From Desarmillaria ectypa (taxonomy: Eukaryota; Basidiomycota; Agaricomycetes; Agaricales; Physalacriaceae): a stretch of DNA of 64,000 nt. The stretch covers positions 3,968,001 through 4,032,000 of the forward strand of contig JAUDYN010000005.1 of assembly GCA_030407005.1 (NCBI GenBank). Reading direction: 5' to 3'. Both the position numbers and the translations under genes were made by a program. The notes under the pieces were generated by a model. The model saw nothing but the letters and a program-made list of their open reading frames with translations. It made no database searches and had not been told where the DNA came from. Below, piece by piece: positions 34,868-46,151 of this stretch. Position 1 is the first letter of the stretch. Every line of letters starts with the position of its first letter.

Positions 34868-35223
34868 TGGTTCTAAATCTATATGCTCCTTCCACTCCGC
34901 TCACTCGTCCAAATCCTCCAGAACTATTCCCCTTCCTAAACCTGCTCCCACCCGTGAACTGCCTCCTATGTCAGCGCCTATTATAGTCCTCTCCTAGACG
35001 TCCAAGGAGGATAAGAGGAACACTATTTTTCGTCATCGAACCAGAATGGGACCAAAACCCGGACGATGATGTGCCTTTCCAATTCGTTCCCAGAGAGGCT
35101 GTTCCTACAGGCAAGCAGAGGGCTTGCATGGATGTTTTTAGTCACTGCATGTCGTTGTCGCCACGGTCCGTTTCCAATCCAGAACTGTTGGCTACGTTTG
35201 CCATTGAAGGTGCCGGGTATTGA
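34868..35223 (+). pseudogene. decayed 3' fragment of the Pro/Ser-rich gene
   Basis: Aligns with 10338-10716: SAHSSKSSRTIPLPKPAPTR, a stop (TAG at about 34996) where copy 1 reads through, then EDKRNT, the EWDQN region in a shifted frame, PFQFVPREAVPTGKQRACMD, and the shared GAGY end. Only the C-terminal quarter is present, with small deletions, so it is non-functional. It marks the left edge of the second copy of the segmental duplication. Confidence 0.85.
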
Positions 35224-35830
35224 GTGTCTAGGGATTTCCATGTGCCCCTTTTATCAAGTTGTGCATAGTATCATGTTATATCACTTCACCTATAGCTAAC
35301 ACAGGTTGCAGGACGGCTTTCCCCGAAATGCAATATATATTTCAAACTAGGTTTGCTGTGTTCGGAATGCATCAATTTGACAAACGACGATTCACTGCTC
35401 GGCTAGTGAACAGATACTCTGAATTCGCCCAGCAGTACAACCAGTTTCAAGTTAGGGTCAGTCCTTTTTTCCGACATTGTGCCATACAAACCCGAGTGTG
35501 AACAAATCCACCATGACATCGGTATTCTCGAACCGAAATTTCTACTACGCGCTGAAAGACTGCTGAATCTCGCGCTATGGCTGTCGATCGTAAGACAAGA
35601 TGATCTGGGGAAGACAAAAGTGCTCGAAACGTTTTCTGGGGTAGACCAGCGGCAGCTAATTTTCGCTAATGGTCTGTCGGGGTAAATTTCGAATGGGAAA
35701 GGTCAGCATAAACACGAAGACGAAGTCCAGCTGGCATTTACAACGGGTGATACACATTTTTCGAGAAAGTTAGAGAGGGCAATTTCCCATGTCGCAGCGA
35801 TAAAACAGAGATGAATGGTGCGAAGCATAG

Positions 35831-38800
35831 CTAGTTAGGATCTATCTCAGCATCCAAATCACTCGCATAAGGCCCTTCAATAATCACTGCCTCATCGCCA
35901 TACGTGATCCCTGGTGTCAATTCCATCTCTCTGGCTTCTGGGGCGACGCCAACGCCTGGAAGATCAGGGGCCCAATCAAAGCACTCCGGACCAAGGCTCC
36001 AGAACGGCTTCATTTTCTTGAGAAGTCGAAGAGACTCGGGTTTCCGGTATGGGTGCTCATAGATTATTCCCCTCGAAGCTAGCATCCCAGCATATTTAAA
36101 CTTCTCGTCTTCTTTGATAACTTTGTAGACCGAAGGTGAACAGCCAGATATTATGATCGTATACCGGGGGTGTGCCTCGATAAATTTCTTGCTCGGCCTC
36201 ATGGGCTGACTCTTCGTACGCGGAGCAGGTACAATTACCTTCGAGGGGGTGTTTCGTATTTCAGTCGGTGGTTCTTGATCCGTTGGCATCGTCGGTGACT
36301 CTGGAGGTGATGGTGTCGCTGGACGTTTCCCAATGATGCCGAGCTGCATCAAGATGGCAACATAAGGCACATCAACATCCTTGTCCTCTTTGATCCAAAA
36401 TCTAAATGCTTCAGCACTGATAGTATAATTCTTCCTCTCAGCATTCAGCTTGTCCTTGACCGAGATAAAAACACCTGAGCGATGAAACTCAGAGAGCGGC
36501 AAGCGGTCGACATCAAAGTCAGGTCTTTTAGTCAGGTCTTTGGGAACGATGAGAAGAGGAAGGAAGATATCGAAGACGGGGTTTCCAGGGGAGCCCATAT
36601 ATGCCAGGCCACGTATGAACGCCGCAAGACCAGATCCTGAATTGATAGCATCAGGAGCTGCCGCGCGCCCAAAGTGGGTGAAGTACACGTATGCGTATTT
36701 GAACGCCTCTGCAAAAGTCTCTCCTCCAACACAATTATCAGGTGTGCTCTGCAAAACCACATTGAGATGGTTAGGCTGTAGAAGTTCAGGCAAGTAGTCC
36801 AACAGGCGCATAGGTCGGGAATAGACGGCCTTGCCATCACGATGGGCATAGGACATCGGAGGATGTATCTTGTTCAGCATTAATGTATGTATGGCCGCAT
36901 CCCAAGCCAACGTAAGGAGAAGTCGGCTGACAAGTTCACCCCGTTCACCCTTGCTAATGAGATTTTCTTCAAGAAGGCGATAAATGACGTCTACCGGGTC
37001 GACAAGCTCCTCATAGGTGGAAATGGCAGCAGCTTCTGCCAAGATGGGCTCCGAGGGATTTCCGGACCTCATATACTCTCTATGTTCCGGCACAGAGAAT
37101 GCCACTCGCATGTGACCTCTCACCATCTCCTGTTGTAAACGGCGAGCCTTCTCTCGGCGAGGCTCGTATTCAATCATGACCCTGATATCTACAAGGGCCA
37201 TCTTGAACACATCCAGCTCTCCACCCTGGGCGGCCTTATCCAACGCCTTAGTCGTAGGCTGATCCTGATGAATTCCGAACTTGGGAGTTGGAGTGCAATC
37301 CTTATGCGTCAACTTGGTTCGAGCCAAAAAAATGAGCCAGTGTTCTTTAGCTCCGCCAGCAAGCATTGCATGCCACCTAAAACATCAAGTCAGTGCAACC
37401 GAGGTAGAGGAACGTAAAGACCTACATCGGCCGTCCAAAGCGAGCAAGATGTTGGATGCTCCCTATGCGTTCAAACGTCAACCCAGGATCGTTGTATCGG
37501 ACATCCGCATAGACATCAAAAGGGAGAATGGTGAAGGGTGCGGGCAACTTGGCTGCCATGTCGATCGCCCGGGCTGATATCTGGTCGGACTTGGGTCGAC
37601 CCAGTAAGCTCAGCGCCCCAGTGGTTGACATGAAGATGATAAAATGGTTGGAGCCTGTGAGATCAGCCATCGCTGAACACAAAACGTCGTAGTTGTTTCG
37701 TTCGCTGGGACCATTAGGGGCTAAGGTATGAGCCTCGTCGATATAAATCAAGAGTTTCAACTTGTCCTTCGAGACGACCTTCAACATGTCGATCAAGTCC
37801 CGGTATGCCTTGTTCGTATCCCGAACCAGTTTCTCCTTCAGATCTTTGAGAACCGGTTGCGAAACTACACCCTCGGGTTCCAACTATGAGTACATCAGCA
37901 TCGCACATGCAGCGGGAAAGATGAATCTCACCTGTCGAGCCTCCCTCACAATGTTGTCATATAGAATCTCACGATTATTGCCTGTAGCCAAATAATTTTT
38001 CCAGCGGAGTGCTGTATCCCATCCGAGTTCGTTTCCTACTAGTGTCTTGAGCGCTTCCCGAACCTTCTTGAAGAGGATGTACAGGAAAGACAAGTACCGA
38101 ATATGGAGATACCTGCCAGAAGAAACCAAGTAACTGCGAAGTTCAGCGTCTGGGTCAGGATATGCTGTGGCCAAATCAGATGCGACGATAGATTTTTTTA
38201 AAAAAAAAAGGACACACGGGCTCCAACACTGAACCTATCTGTCTCTCTGATATTGATAGGAATAGTGAAGACCTGCGTCGCCATTTCATGCACTGTTCGC
38301 GATTTCCCTGTGCCCGAGCTTTGAATCATTGCACCGATGCATCCATAATCCGACGTTTGGAACGCGAGGTAGTTGTCGATTTCGGCGATGATGGCTGCAG
38401 GATAATCGCCGATGTACTCTGATTCCCATGATTGTACAGCCGCAGTCGCCAGATTGCCTTTTGTATCACCTACCATGAGGGGCAGAGTCAGCGCGCAAAA
38501 AAAGCAAAATGAAGTTGAGGACGTACTACTCGCAAGTACACCCATCGTCTGAGGCAGCCGGATGGCACCTAGAAGATGATCCCGAGTCAGCTTTGCAGAC
38601 GGTTGGTAGGTAGATATACCTACTAAGTCTGAAAAGATCACGAACATTCTGGTGTGTATTTTCCTGATCGCACACCTTACGTGCAGCGTTCAGAACAACG
38701 TCGAAAAATTCTTCTTCGGTCTGTAGGAGTCTTTGTAGGGAATTATTGCTGATTTTATCAATGTCTATCTCCGCCTTCTTTAAATTCCCTGCGCCTCTCA

Positions 38801-39056
38801 GCAATCGTTCCGTGAACATCACTAGATACAGCAATTTCGTCTTGTCGAAAGGATCGTCCCGTAAAACCGTTGGAAGTTCTTCACGTGAATAGGCTAAATG
38901 GATATCAACAATGCTCTGAACCTCTTCTGGGGTGAGTCGTTCATCGAGAAGTAACGGGGGAGAAGAACGTTTGCCCGGAGGAGAGTCATCCGCCAAGGAG
39001 ATATCATTGTCAGAGCGCGAGTGTTTGGTAGAAGAACTTCCGCCTTGGTAGTCCAT
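35831..39056 (-). CDS. P-loop NTPase family protein, copy 2
   Basis: Six exons on minus (39056-38624, 38568-38542, 38469-38230, 38164-37932, 37883-37426, 37376-35831) sum to 2937 nt, 978 residues; intron positions and phases equal those of copy 1. The N-terminal module is nearly the same as copy 1. The P-loop is MIQSSGTGKSRTVHEMA, and Walker B is LLIYIDEAHTLAP with the expected Glu (about residue 361), so this copy keeps a complete NTPase signature. The C-terminal domain (from WHAMLAGGAKEHW) is clearly more diverged from copy 1. It carries an extra Pro/Thr-rich insert (TPSPPESPTMPTDQEPP) and an extension of about 33 residues ending EIDPN. Function unknown; possibly related to fungal Crinkler/RHS-type NTPases (inference). 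No signal peptide or membrane segment. Confidence 0.82.
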
Positions 39057-40069
39057 GATAGATAAAGAAAGATAGGAAAATCGTTCACGAAAGGTGAAAA
39101 GATCGTAACCTTGCCACGTGATTGCAGGGCCACAGCCACCCACGTGCAAGCGTGTACCGTGATCAGTTTCGTTATGATACTTGCATTCAGTCCTGGTTTA
39201 TTTGCTGCTGTCAAGAGGGATATTAAATATGCCACGACCCACGGACACTGCTAGCCTCCGAGCAATAGCGAGAATGACAAGAAAGTCGGAGTTAGGTTCG
39301 ACTGGAATGGTTTCATCAAAAAGGATTAAAAACAGTACTGCAAGGTCGTTGCTCAGTTCAACAAGGATGCCTACAACCACACCATTGCTGAGGCGGCTTA
39401 TAGAAGCAAGTCTTATTTGATCTGCGCTGAGTTTCTCTTCCTGGTCATGCAAGACAAGGAGTTGGATACTGGGACCTGCAGTGCAGAAGGTTTCAACGGG
39501 AAGGTCGCGGAAGAATTCAGACAAGGGATGTGATAAAAAAGGTATGTTCCCTTTTGCCACTATCTCCTGTAGACTGGATATGCTCTTATCACGTTTGCAG
39601 CTATGTGTCTATCTGCCGCACCATTTCTTATTATTTCTAGTCCATTCAGCATTTAGACTCTTGCTAACTTGATGCACATACATGTTAGATCGATTCATTG
39701 CTATCACGATAATTGTATGAGTCTGCATTGTAATACCATTTTATGATTGTCCAGAGATCGCCGAAAATGTAAATCTTCTATTGCGCTCCTGCCATAACAT
39801 ACACATTTTCTTATGCATAAGAGCACTTACTTTGAGTACAACAAAGGGAGCAGTTACATGTGAGAAGTCAGCAATGCCTTTTTGAATTTCAAGATTTGAT
39901 CATGGTATCACGTTGATGTACTTTTTTTTGCACTGCTGAACAGACAGGCATTGGTGAGTAGTCGGCAGTCACCTATGCCATGATAGAGAGACAAGTTATA
40001 AGGTGTAAAATCGGATGGACATTGTAGCCGGTCTTACTTGAGCCATTTCATAGGATTTTCATGTGAGAT
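39057..40069. other. transition zone into the repeat-rich region
   Basis: Holds the upstream region of NTPase copy 2 and one weak frame (next entry). CpG becomes visibly scarcer from about 39.7 kb. Confidence 0.4.
39198..39560 (-). CDS. hypothetical protein, weak
   Basis: A 120-codon minus-strand frame, helical and hydrophobic (VVVGILVELSNDLAVLFLIL), without an ATG at its 5' end and without any recognised domain. It could be an internal exon of a small gene or a chance frame. Confidence 0.2.
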   Translation of the reverse strand: MAKGNIPFLSHPLSEFFRDLPVETFCTAGPSIQLLVLHDQEEKLSADQIRLASISRLSNGVVVGILVELSNDLAVLFLILFDETIPVEPNSDFLVILAIARRLAVSVGRGIFNIPLDSSK

Positions 40070-41555
40070 GGAATAACCACATTCCATCCTTCAAGGGAAA
40101 CAGGTCACCTGCCTCGTCCTCATCCCCATTCCACATAGCACATGCTGCAGCCCACCTCTAATGCATCACCAACGCATTCTCCGCCAACATACATCCATCT
40201 GAATCATCTTGTATCGACACAAGGGCCTTGTCCCTATGCTGCTGATAATGCAAATACGCAGCATACTCTTCTCGTTCACTCACAATTTCTACTGCTGTCA
40301 GTTGACCGGGACACTTAGCAGGAGAGGTGCATTGTTACATAATAGAAGTCCAATTCTTCACATATCTGATAGACAAGATAACACAAGTGGTGCAGACTGT
40401 CAGCATAACACCACAACACAGTATCAGGCAATGTCATCAGCAAGTTGAGAACCACATCAGAACATTTCACATGAGAATACTTGTGACTCATCTGTGCTGT
40501 TTAGTGAGTCTCCATTCCAATTCAGATTGTTCTTTGAGCTCGAGCGGAGTGTCTTGGGGGGCATCTCTAGAAAACTGAAGGGACCATCTGGGAATGGGAT
40601 AAGGCTACCCTCATAGTGGATTGCGGGTGTGATATCGGGGCCCATGAGATATGGAATAGCAGTCGCTCCTTACCAGTAAATACATGATGTTATTAGCAGC
40701 TCCAGAAGGCTTCAAAATTCTGTTAGACCTTGAGAAATTGGGATGGGCAAGGAAGGGATATGCTATTGCTGGCTCAGACAGGGGGTCAAGTAGGATACCA
40801 TTGATACACAGTGGTGCAGGAGTTGACACAGCTCAGGGAGATCCTGCAGTTTTGACTGGCTCAGGAGTGAGCTGGACAATGGGCAAGAAGAGGTGTTTGC
40901 AGCTTGAAATTTGGCCCTACATAGTGCCAAATGGTGGGTTGCTTGTAAGAAAGTTGTTATATCAGGCCCTGAGGATTGACATCAGCTCCTTTCCAAATAC
41001 AGGAAAGGAACACTACTCATAAGGACCACAGTCACTAATGATAGGTTCCTCTCAGCCAAACCAGTATTAGTTCTTGACAATGAGTCCAATCCAATACTTG
41101 TCAGCAGCAGGCTTTTTATTATCTGTCTCCTTAAAGTACAGTGGTCTACTTTGAAACTTGGGGCCAATATTTGCCTTGAAGAAAAGGCTACTGATCTGCA
41201 AAAATGGGTGCTGGTGAATATTGTCAGTATCGAAGTGAATCAACTTGTGCATGACCACTGTGATATTCTCATCAAAAGCCTTCAGCCAATGGTCCTCCAA
41301 TGGAGCATCTTGTATGTTCTATGAGGATGAAATAGCAGCTCGAGCTATGGGATTCCTGCTCCAAGTGAGAACACATGATGTGGGCTTGCCAAACACTTCT
41401 TGGACATATTCTATAGTTGGCTACTTTACTGGTTGTGGACATGTACACAATACCTACTAGCAAGCAGGGAATCCTGATGGTTGCTTCTGCACTGCATTCA
41501 AATCTGAAGAGAAAAATCTTGTTGCATGATCCTGTACAAGGTATTAGAATCATGG
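40070..41555 (-). pseudogene. APH-like phosphotransferase pseudogene, copy C, cut by repeat A
   Basis: Minus strand, parallel to 28544-29686. From the right edge: IFLFRFECSAEATIRIP (N-lobe), EDHWLKAFDEN, SSLFFKANIGPKFQSRPLYF, the catalytic-loop region AHPNFSRSNRIL (His-Pro-Asn where active APH enzymes have His-x-Asp), and HYEGSLIPFPDGPFS. The first about 90 codons present in copy B are missing because repeat A joins at 41556. CpG sites of copy B are often TpG or CpA here, so this copy has decayed like the neighbouring transposons. Confidence 0.7.
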
Positions 41556-42892
41556 TGATGTGCTTGGTAACAGCGAGTGACAAAAGAATTAGGGAATGGC
41601 AATGAACACCAATCACACTAAACCTCTTACTACTCTACACTTAATCACCAATATTGAATTCGGGTGGTTTCGAGTACAATGGAAGCACTCTGCAGACTTC
41701 AATAATCAAGTACAATTGTCTTAAAAGATGTTTATTCATTACTAGTGAGTTTATACAAAGTACTACTTGTACTAGTGGGGTTGGTAAGACACAATTGGAT
41801 AAAGAGTGACTTGGTTTGAGCTACTGCACTCCTTCTGACTAAAACTGCTTCAAACTAGTGGCTCTCGTGGCCCTATACTGCTTCCTACAAGTGATAAAAA
41901 CTTGACTAGTTGCACTCTTGGCCTAAGAATAAACTACAACTCCGAGAACTTTGCTTGAACTAACTTCAAAACACTCTGGACCTTTGCAGGACACAACAGT
42001 GACTTTAAGGGACTTCAATTCAATGCAATACCATGGGTGACTTAGCGACTATTAATCACTTCATTGAGATTAAGTGCAAAAGCCTTTAGTTAGGGACACC
42101 AGTTACTACCAGTGAGGGCTCAACTGCAAGGATGGCTTGCCTGCTTTGCATGAGTGCCCATCCCACTACTTATATACTACTGAGGCAAAACTATAAATAT
42201 CATCTGGGTATAGGGTATATTAGTAAGGATTTCTTGGCTAGTCATAAATAATGGTGAATAATCATGCAATAGTCGGTCTAGTCTGTTTTCTTTTCAATTA
42301 GTTGGTCTAGAGACTCCACAGTTGGTCTTTCTGCATCCTTGGCTCAACTACATGCCCTAGTAATGCGGTTATAGGAATATCCAGATATTGGTGCCTGTAA
42401 CAGTTATCTGATCATGATTGAGTATGCCATCTGGCTACACTAGTATCGATCATAAGAGATCTGTATTGCAATAGTCAGATCTGGGCTCCAGGTTAATCCA
42501 TTCCTAATTTATTTCTAAGTCCTGTTTCAAGATTGCCATGTGACCAGTTATCCTGACTTAGGCATTTTATGCCCAGTCCAGTTTGCTAGTGACAGAATTT
42601 CATGAGATCTGTGTCCTCTTCTCCTGATTTTGGTCTGCTAGTAGCATCCTTTGTTTACTAGTGGCTGTATTTAGTCCTGCTAGCATTCGAGTTACTAGTC
42701 TGGTTGGCTGGTAGATTTAACCCACTAATGGTGTCACATCTAAGTCCTGGCTCTACCAGTTGCTTACTGCATTTAACTATCAGCTCGAAGCCTTAGCTAT
42801 AGTCCTCTATGTATCACTAGTATAGGATAGATGTGCAATAGTATTGTTACAATTTCACAAAATCTAGGTGTGAATGCATAGATGGCATATCA
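41556..42892 (+). repeat. TG..CA repeat, copy A (1337 bp)
   Basis: Runs from TGATGTGCTTGGTAAC to GGCATATCA. Other copies: B 46152-47511 (minus orientation) and C 54117-55575. It looks LTR-like in ends and size but has no matching 5-bp duplication in its flanks (left flank is the APH pseudogene, right flank is Gypsy gag). CpG sites are mostly lost, unlike B and C. No coding frame. Confidence 0.8.
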
Positions 42893-43127
42893 GCATTTGG
42901 GAACTCAGGTGAATTGACATCAAGGTCAGAACCAACTGGCCACAGATCCATCCAGACATGGACAAGTAGTTGGCCCTTAACAGGGGTGACCCAATCTGAG
43001 AGCCTACTGCAAGCACCACCATTCATGCTCAAATACATGCCAATTGCTTTTAGAAACTATACCCCCCTGTCCCAGGAGACTTACTACCCAGGCTATGTGC
43101 TCGGACACTAAAGGAGTGACAGGAGCT

Positions 43128-43132
43128 GGGTC
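43128..43132 (+). repeat. target site duplication of G1 (GGGTC), left
   Basis: GGGTC at 43128-43132 is repeated at 53014-53018, just outside the two LTRs. Joining the flanks at one copy restores the gag frame of element H. Confidence 0.9.
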
Positions 43133-43526
43133 TGTTACAATTTTTCCATTTATTCTATTATTTCACATCCTGATGCTTATGCATCATCTCCATATCTAAC
43201 CAATCATACCAAATCACCATATCAAGCTGCTAGCATTTCACGGATTCCTAATACCATCACCATAACTGGTCCATAGTCATCTGACACTCTCATGACTCAT
43301 GCATGGACATTTGCATTTCATCTATTATTACACGCCATATTTTCAGTATATAAGTAGAGTAGTTTTGTAGCATACTCTCTATCTTTTGACTAAACTTTAA
43401 TCATAAACCTTCTACTACACACACACTAAAGACCCATGGTCCTCTTATCAAGGGTGATTGTCCAAACATGAGACAGCCCAAGAGTGACCTAGTGTCCCAA
43501 TTCATGTGTTAGATAGGGTCATAACA
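43133..43526 (+). repeat. 5' LTR of G1
   Basis: 394 bp, TGTTACAATTTTTCC to GGGTCATAACA. TATATAA at 43347-43353 precedes the likely transcript start near ATCTTTTGACTAA (43381-43393). Differences from the 3' LTR are mostly C/T and G/A transitions. Confidence 0.92.
43347..43353 (+). promoter_or_regulatory. TATA box in G1 5' LTR
   Basis: TATATAA 34 bp before the putative R start at 43381; kept in all LTRs of the family here. Confidence 0.7.
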
Positions 43527-43540
43527 TTAGTCGAAAGATT
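43527..43540 (+). promoter_or_regulatory. primer-binding site of G1, self-priming type
   Basis: TTAGTCGAAAGATT directly abuts the LTR. It is not complementary to a tRNA 3' end (no TGG start) but pairs with ATCTTTTGACTAA at 43381-43393 inside the LTR, the predicted 5' end of the RNA, with one G-U pair. Confidence 0.75.
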
Positions 43541-43584
43541 AACAACCACTTCTTCTACACTAGCCATAAAAGAAGCATCAACCC

Positions 43585-46087
43585 ATGCCTGACAAAAACA
43601 AAAACAGAAAAACTATTTCACTCAGCATCATAATCGGTGGCACTGCTCTCATCATACTATTCACTGCCCTACTCATACTAACCTATGAAGAGGAGGTTCA
43701 AGCCCTCCTATGTCAAGAATGGCATCTCCACCATTCACCACAACTTCCTCCCTGACCTCCCCAACATCCCCTCTATGTCCTCCAATGACCAGCCACCACC
43801 AGAGTGGCAACCACAAGTATGGACAGCCAGGTCCAAGAAAACCTCTGCAAAAACCTCTTGCATCCCTGGGCCCATTTTGCAGCTTCTTTGGAAGAGTTTT
43901 CCCCCACATAGAGACTCCATCCACACAACTGACAAAAGAGTGGAATGACCCACCTCCCCTATGCCAGAACACCAGTGGAATGTACAGGCTACAATCTGAT
44001 GATGAGAGTCCCCTCCTCCCCCCTACACTCCCTCTGCCCATCCCACCTGGGCAAGAATGGGCCATGACAATGGCCTGCATCCCCAGACCCACCTCTATAG
44101 CCCCTGGGCCATCAAAAACCAGGAATGAGGATCTTGGCCTGCAGGAGAGACCAACTCCTCCTCCTCTCTTCCCCTCATAAAAATCACTGATGACAACTTC
44201 TCAGCTGAAGAAGCCTTGGCCACTCCCCTTGCTGCCAACTCTCCCTTCAATATTGATGGGGCCAATTACAAGTGGCCTGAGCTCTCCAATGTCAACAGGG
44301 CCCTATTTGGCCTCTTTAGGACTGCCACCTGGGAGTTACAGCATGCAGATGTGGAGGCCAGAACTGCCTGGCCCTGAATTCATCCTGACATGGACAAGTG
44401 GTTGGCCCTCAACAGGGGTGACCCAGTATGAGGGCCTAATCCAGGCCCCAACATATGCACCCACATATGGGCAAACCAATTTTGTGAGCATTACCCACCT
44501 GCTGCAGGAGACCTGGCTCCAGGTCTCTGACCAAGGACAGCTGAAGAGCAGCATATACTGGGGCATGCCCTCAGAGACTTATGGAGAAGGGAATAGATGG
44601 GGGCTAATGCCCAATTTTAGTAGCCTCATCTATCTGATGGGCTATTATGGCAGGCTGGAATCCTTCCAGCCCCAATATCAATCTTATTCCAATTATCCAC
44701 CCAACACCCCTGCCCTACAATGACAACCCCTTCCAGACTTGCTACCCTGATATCAAATTTGACAATCTGGCTATCACTCCTATCAGAGTGATAGCATTCT
44801 ATTTGCTGGCATGGGAGAGGAATCTGAAGCTAGCATGAGCCAAATATCCATTGATACAGAAGAAGGCCAAGAACAAGCAGCAAAAGTCACACTAGTGGAG
44901 AAAGAAAGGTGAATCAAGGAAATGCGAGAGGAACTTGCAGAAGAGGAGAACATGAGAAACCTGATGGTGGAGAGGCTTCATGAAGAAAAAGGGAAAGAGC
45001 CAGACTGGGGAAGGCCAACAGAACTCCCATGGGGATATCCTGCATCAAGACCAGATTGATATTCGATCCTAAGGCTGCCCCCTGGTAAGGGTCCTTCTGA
45101 CCCTATACCCAATCCCATTGGGAATGCACCTGAGGATGCCCCTTATCTGGGCATCAAACCTGTCCTTGTGAAAGCCCCTAATCCATTCAAAGAGGACTAT
45201 GATGACATTGAATGCTTTGTTGGCGATTGCATCGCCTACTTCAAAGTGTTCCAGCATTACTTCCAGATGCTGTCACACCTGGTATTGTTCACAACCTTGC
45301 ACTTTGAAGGGGCCACAAAGGATTGGTGGATCTACAAGAGACCTGAGTTCTGGGTTGGCAATGCCCATGATGGCACTGCCACCCACTTTCAATATTGCAA
45401 CTGGAATGACTTTGTTGAAATGGTATCCTGCCAATTTAGGAACCCTGCCATTGAAGAAATCCATGAGAAACAAATGTTTGACCTCCAAATGGGAATGCAG
45501 CCTGCTTCCCACTACTTCCAGAAATTGGAAGAAGAGGCTAAATTGGTGGGCTGATGAACCAATGAAAATGAGCATGGCACCATGGTAAAGGCAGTATGTC
45601 TAGGAGTACCCTCCTCCTATATGACCTTCATTTCCAACATGGGGGTCAACATCCCATGCTCATACCCAGAATGGAAGGAACACATCTTATGGATGTACAA
45701 AGAATGTCAGTGGAAATGGGTCTTTGACCAGACCACCAGTATGCCCAAGGACAGGCAGAAGAAGGATTCCTGCCCCAACCCTCCACAGCAACAGCACCCC
45801 AGCAGCAAAGCCATCACTGGGGTGACAGGTCCTCAGCCCCAAAGCTGAGTGCTAACACAGGGGTCAGTCGGGATGCTGGTACAGGCCAATGGACAACATA
45901 TGGAGGAATGGGTAAGCCAATGGAGATCGACCAATGAAAAGCAGAAGGCTGATGCTTTCAATGTGATGAAAAGGGTCACATGGCCAAGGATTGTCCTAGG
46001 AGAAAGGACTACAAGGACATTCAGTCAGTAGGGCTCACTAATGAAGTGGTGCCATCTATGACCAAAATCGAGGAAGCAAAAGATTAG
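43585..46087 (+). pseudogene. G1 gag region
   Basis: ATG 43585 opens a short frame with charged start and a strong hydrophobic helix (ISLSIIIGGTALIILFTALL), then YEEEVQALL. Pro-rich segments in broken frames follow; then the capsid-like core (DIECFVGDCIAYFKVFQHYF, HFEGATKDWWIYKRPEFW, 45168-45554) and a CCHC zinc knuckle CFQCDEKGHMAKDC near 45958-45999. Gag packages the element RNA. Stops and frameshifts interrupt it at several points. Confidence 0.8.
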
Positions 46088-46151
46088 GTCAACAAGGGTT
46101 CAATTCCCCTTGCTTGACCAAGCTTCCTAGTGGTGAGTCCTCAGCTTCCGC

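Larger units (their letters stand above)
34868..39056 (+). repeat. segmental duplication, copy 2
   Basis: Direct repeat of 10338-14368: Pro/Ser-gene tail, about 608 bp spacer, whole NTPase gene in the same orientation. Confidence 0.85.

Noticed and set aside
40684..41022. 112-codon plus-strand frame
   Set aside because: Antisense shadow of APH copy C, which has clear homology on minus.
41556..42892. Repeat A as a Helitron
   Set aside because: Ends are TG..CA, not TC..CTRR, no 3' hairpin was seen, and insertion is not between A and T.
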